From positions 434,001 through 498,000 of the forward strand of contig NZ_CP036498.1 of the NCBI RefSeq assembly GCF_018279705.1: a DNA stretch of 64,000 nucleotides, given 5' to 3'. Both the position numbers and the translations under genes were made by a program. Below the pieces are notes generated by a model that was not told the DNA's origin, did no database searches, and saw only the letters and a program-made list of their open reading frames with translations. Within the stretch, counting starts at the first letter, position 1, and every line of letters begins with the position of its first letter. Source of the stretch: Tardiphaga alba (GTDB lineage Bacteria; Pseudomonadota; Alphaproteobacteria; Rhizobiales; Xanthobacteraceae). Below are positions 62,442-64,000 of this stretch, piece after piece.

Positions 62442-64000
62442 ATGTTGCGGCTCCTTTTGAATTTCGGATTGTTCGTTTCCGTCACCGCTTTCTTCTCTCC
62501 TTCGTACGCTCAAGCCCCCGCGTCCACAGCGAGTTTGGACCAGAGGCTGATCGACGTCCTCCGAACGCATAGTTTCGAGGGTAAGGAGGGCCAGAAGCTA
62601 CAAGCGCGGCTTGAGCGCGATCTCGACACAAAGCGCGTTGAACTTGGCCGATCACTGTTTTTCGACAAGATTCTAGCAGTCGGAAACGACAACACCTGCT
62701 CAGGCTGCCATGCGCCTCTGCAAGCATTTGGCGACAGCCAGTCCATCGCGATCGGTGTGCAGAATAATAACAAAGTCGGGCCGGATCGAGCTGGACCTCG
62801 AAACATGCGGCGCACGCCGGGTCTTCTCAACATCGCGTTTTACCCTCGCTTGATGTGGAATACCCGGTTCAACGCCTTGTCGGATGATCCTTTCGACGGA
62901 TCGAAGGGTTTCGAGTTTCCGAACCCTGAGAACACCAACAAGTTCGCCGCCTTTGATGAGTATGTGCGGCATCTCTTGGTGGCCCAAGGTCACATGCCGC
63001 CCACAGAGTTTCAGGAGATGGCGGGTTTCGGAAACACCGAAGGAAAATCCTTCAGGGTTTCTCGTCTCAACGGCGCACCCGTGCAGATCAGGTCAGAGCA
63101 GGTAAATGCACTGGCGCGCGTGATGAACTCGCAGAAGACAATGGCGACGAACTTCACCGCTTCCTCCTCGGCTCCGGCCGTTGCCAGTCCGCTCCCGGAC
63201 GCAGACTCAACAGGCACGATCAATGAACCCGTGCGACGTGCAGTGCTTGGCAGACTTCACGAAAGTTCAGGATATCGACGGGCCTTTCAGGAAGCGTTCC
63301 CTGAAATCAAAGACAGGTCGGATATAAACTTCGCTCACGTCGGTGCGGCAATTGCTGAATTTGAGATTTCCCTCAACTTTGCAGACGCTCCCATCGACCA
63401 GTTTGCGAGGGGCAACAGGAACGCGTTGACGGATGAGGAGAAGCGAGGAGCACTGATCTTCTTCGGATCCGGAAAATGCGTGTCGTGCCATGCCGTGCAA
63501 GGCAGCGCGCGGGAGATGTTCAGCGACTTCCGGAACCATGCCATCGGAGTGCCCCCGTTGCTGTCCTCGACGCACAATATGCCGGATGGGAACTTCAAGG
63601 GGCCGAACAAGAACGAAGACTTTGGACGAGAGGACATCACCAACAGCCAGGTTGACCGGTATCAGTTCAGAACTAGCCCTCTACGCAATGTATCGCTCCA
63701 GCCGACCTTCTTCCACAACGGCGCCTATACGAAGCTGGATGACGCCATTCGTCACCACCTGAATGCCGAACAGAGCCTGAGAAGTTACGACCGTGCCAAG
63801 GCGGGAGTGGCGGCCGATATCGACCAGATGGGTCCAATTGACCCCGTCGCCGCGGCCATCGATCCGCTGCTGAAGGCGCCGATCAACCTCAAGGCTGATG
63901 AATTCGCGGATCTCGTCGCCTTTGTAAAAAACGGCCTCACGGACAAGCGCGCCACAGGCGTCGAACTGTGCAAACAGATTCCAGGGTTCGTTCTAAGCGG
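62442..64000 (+). CDS. Di-haem cytochrome c peroxidase (3' end beyond window)
   Basis: At least 519 residues are visible and the frame is open at the right edge. A signal peptide (LNFGLFVSVTAFFSPSYAQA) indicates a periplasmic protein. Two CxxCH haem sites are CSGCH near residue 86 and CVSCH near residue 347, the latter in FFGSGKCVSCHAVQG. RTSPLRNVSLQPTFFHNG is the conserved part seen in MauG/CcpA-type peroxidases. It would reduce H2O2 using electrons from cytochrome c. GGGGAT seven bases before the ATG gives moderate support. Its location next to metal genes suggests an oxidative-stress role (inference). Confidence 0.9.
   Translation, partial: MLRLLLNFGLFVSVTAFFSPSYAQAPASTASLDQRLIDVLRTHSFEGKEGQKLQARLERDLDTKRVELGRSLFFDKILAVGNDNTCSGCHAPLQAFGDSQSIAIGVQNNNKVGPDRAGPRNMRRTPGLLNIAFYPRLMWNTRFNALSDDPFDGSKGFEFPNPENTNKFAAFDEYVRHLLVAQGHMPPTEFQEMAGFGNTEGKSFRVSRLNGAPVQIRSEQVNALARVMNSQKTMATNFTASSSAPAVASPLPDADSTGTINEPVRRAVLGRLHESSGYRRAFQEAFPEIKDRSDINFAHVGAAIAEFEISLNFADAPIDQFARGNRNALTDEEKRGALIFFGSGKCVSCHAVQGSAREMFSDFRNHAIGVPPLLSSTHNMPDGNFKGPNKNEDFGREDITNSQVDRYQFRTSPLRNVSLQPTFFHNGAYTKLDDAIRHHLNAEQSLRSYDRAKAGVAADIDQMGPIDPVAAAIDPLLKAPINLKADEFADLVAFVKNGLTDKRATGVELCKQIPGFVLS

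Overview
The window looks like chromosomal DNA of an alphaproteobacterium of the Bradyrhizobium/Rhodopseudomonas/Tardiphaga group (Nitrobacteraceae). The reasons are the high GC, the Omp2b-type porin with its signal peptide, a tarD-like D-tartrate dehydratase, the rplU-rpmA-obgE-proB neighbourhood, and several long inverted-repeat elements of the kind scattered through Bradyrhizobium genomes. The genus is an inference; nothing in the window fixes the species.

Region 1 (1-18.1 kb) is ordinary chromosome: a TerB-like protein (cut by the left edge), an adenylate/guanylate cyclase, a cytochrome P450, an MFS exporter, proB (broken by a one-base homopolymer loss), obgE, a DMT permease, a GNAT acetyltransferase, rpmA, rplU, tarD with a divergent LysR regulator, hutH, a receiver-less LuxR regulator, a GAF protein and a ROK-like protein whose motifs appear in circularly permuted order. 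All six long inverted repeats I see lie here.

Region 2 (18.1-22.5 kb) starts at tRNA-Ser(CGA) and has the look of a small island: an SF1 helicase overlapping a DUF2290-type gene (candidate defence pair), a serine recombinase and an IS1182-type transposase remnant. Region 3 (22.5-44 kb) holds a MarR regulator, the major porin, many small secreted or membrane proteins of unknown function in less GC-rich DNA, a 1084-residue autotransporter, a defective IS1182 copy, a lipoprotein, a protein with a Tudor/SH3-like C-terminus and a 58-residue protein with its own promoter and palindrome.

Region 4 (44-53 kb) is a compact GC-rich mobile module, nearly all on the minus strand: tyrosine integrase, excisionase-like protein, DEDD exonuclease, GIY-YIG/DUF4357 protein, a soluble FtsH-like AAA+ zinc protease coupled to a 28-residue ORF, two 198-residue paralogues flanking a metallophosphoesterase and a zinc-cluster protein, and a divergent ribbon-helix-helix gene behind a repeated-box operator. 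I do not recognise this set as a named system; it is the best candidate for something new in the window.

Region 5 (53-64 kb) returns to small Nitrobacteraceae-type genes, a methyltransferase and a frameshifted acyltransferase, then a metal/oxyanion resistance block: chrA, ars genes (arsR, acr3, arsC, arsH with an in-frame stop), a second arsenite-permease-like gene with a divergent MerR regulator, and a di-haem cytochrome c peroxidase cut by the right edge. ArsR would sense arsenite, ArsC reduce arsenate, and the Acr3-type permeases export arsenite.
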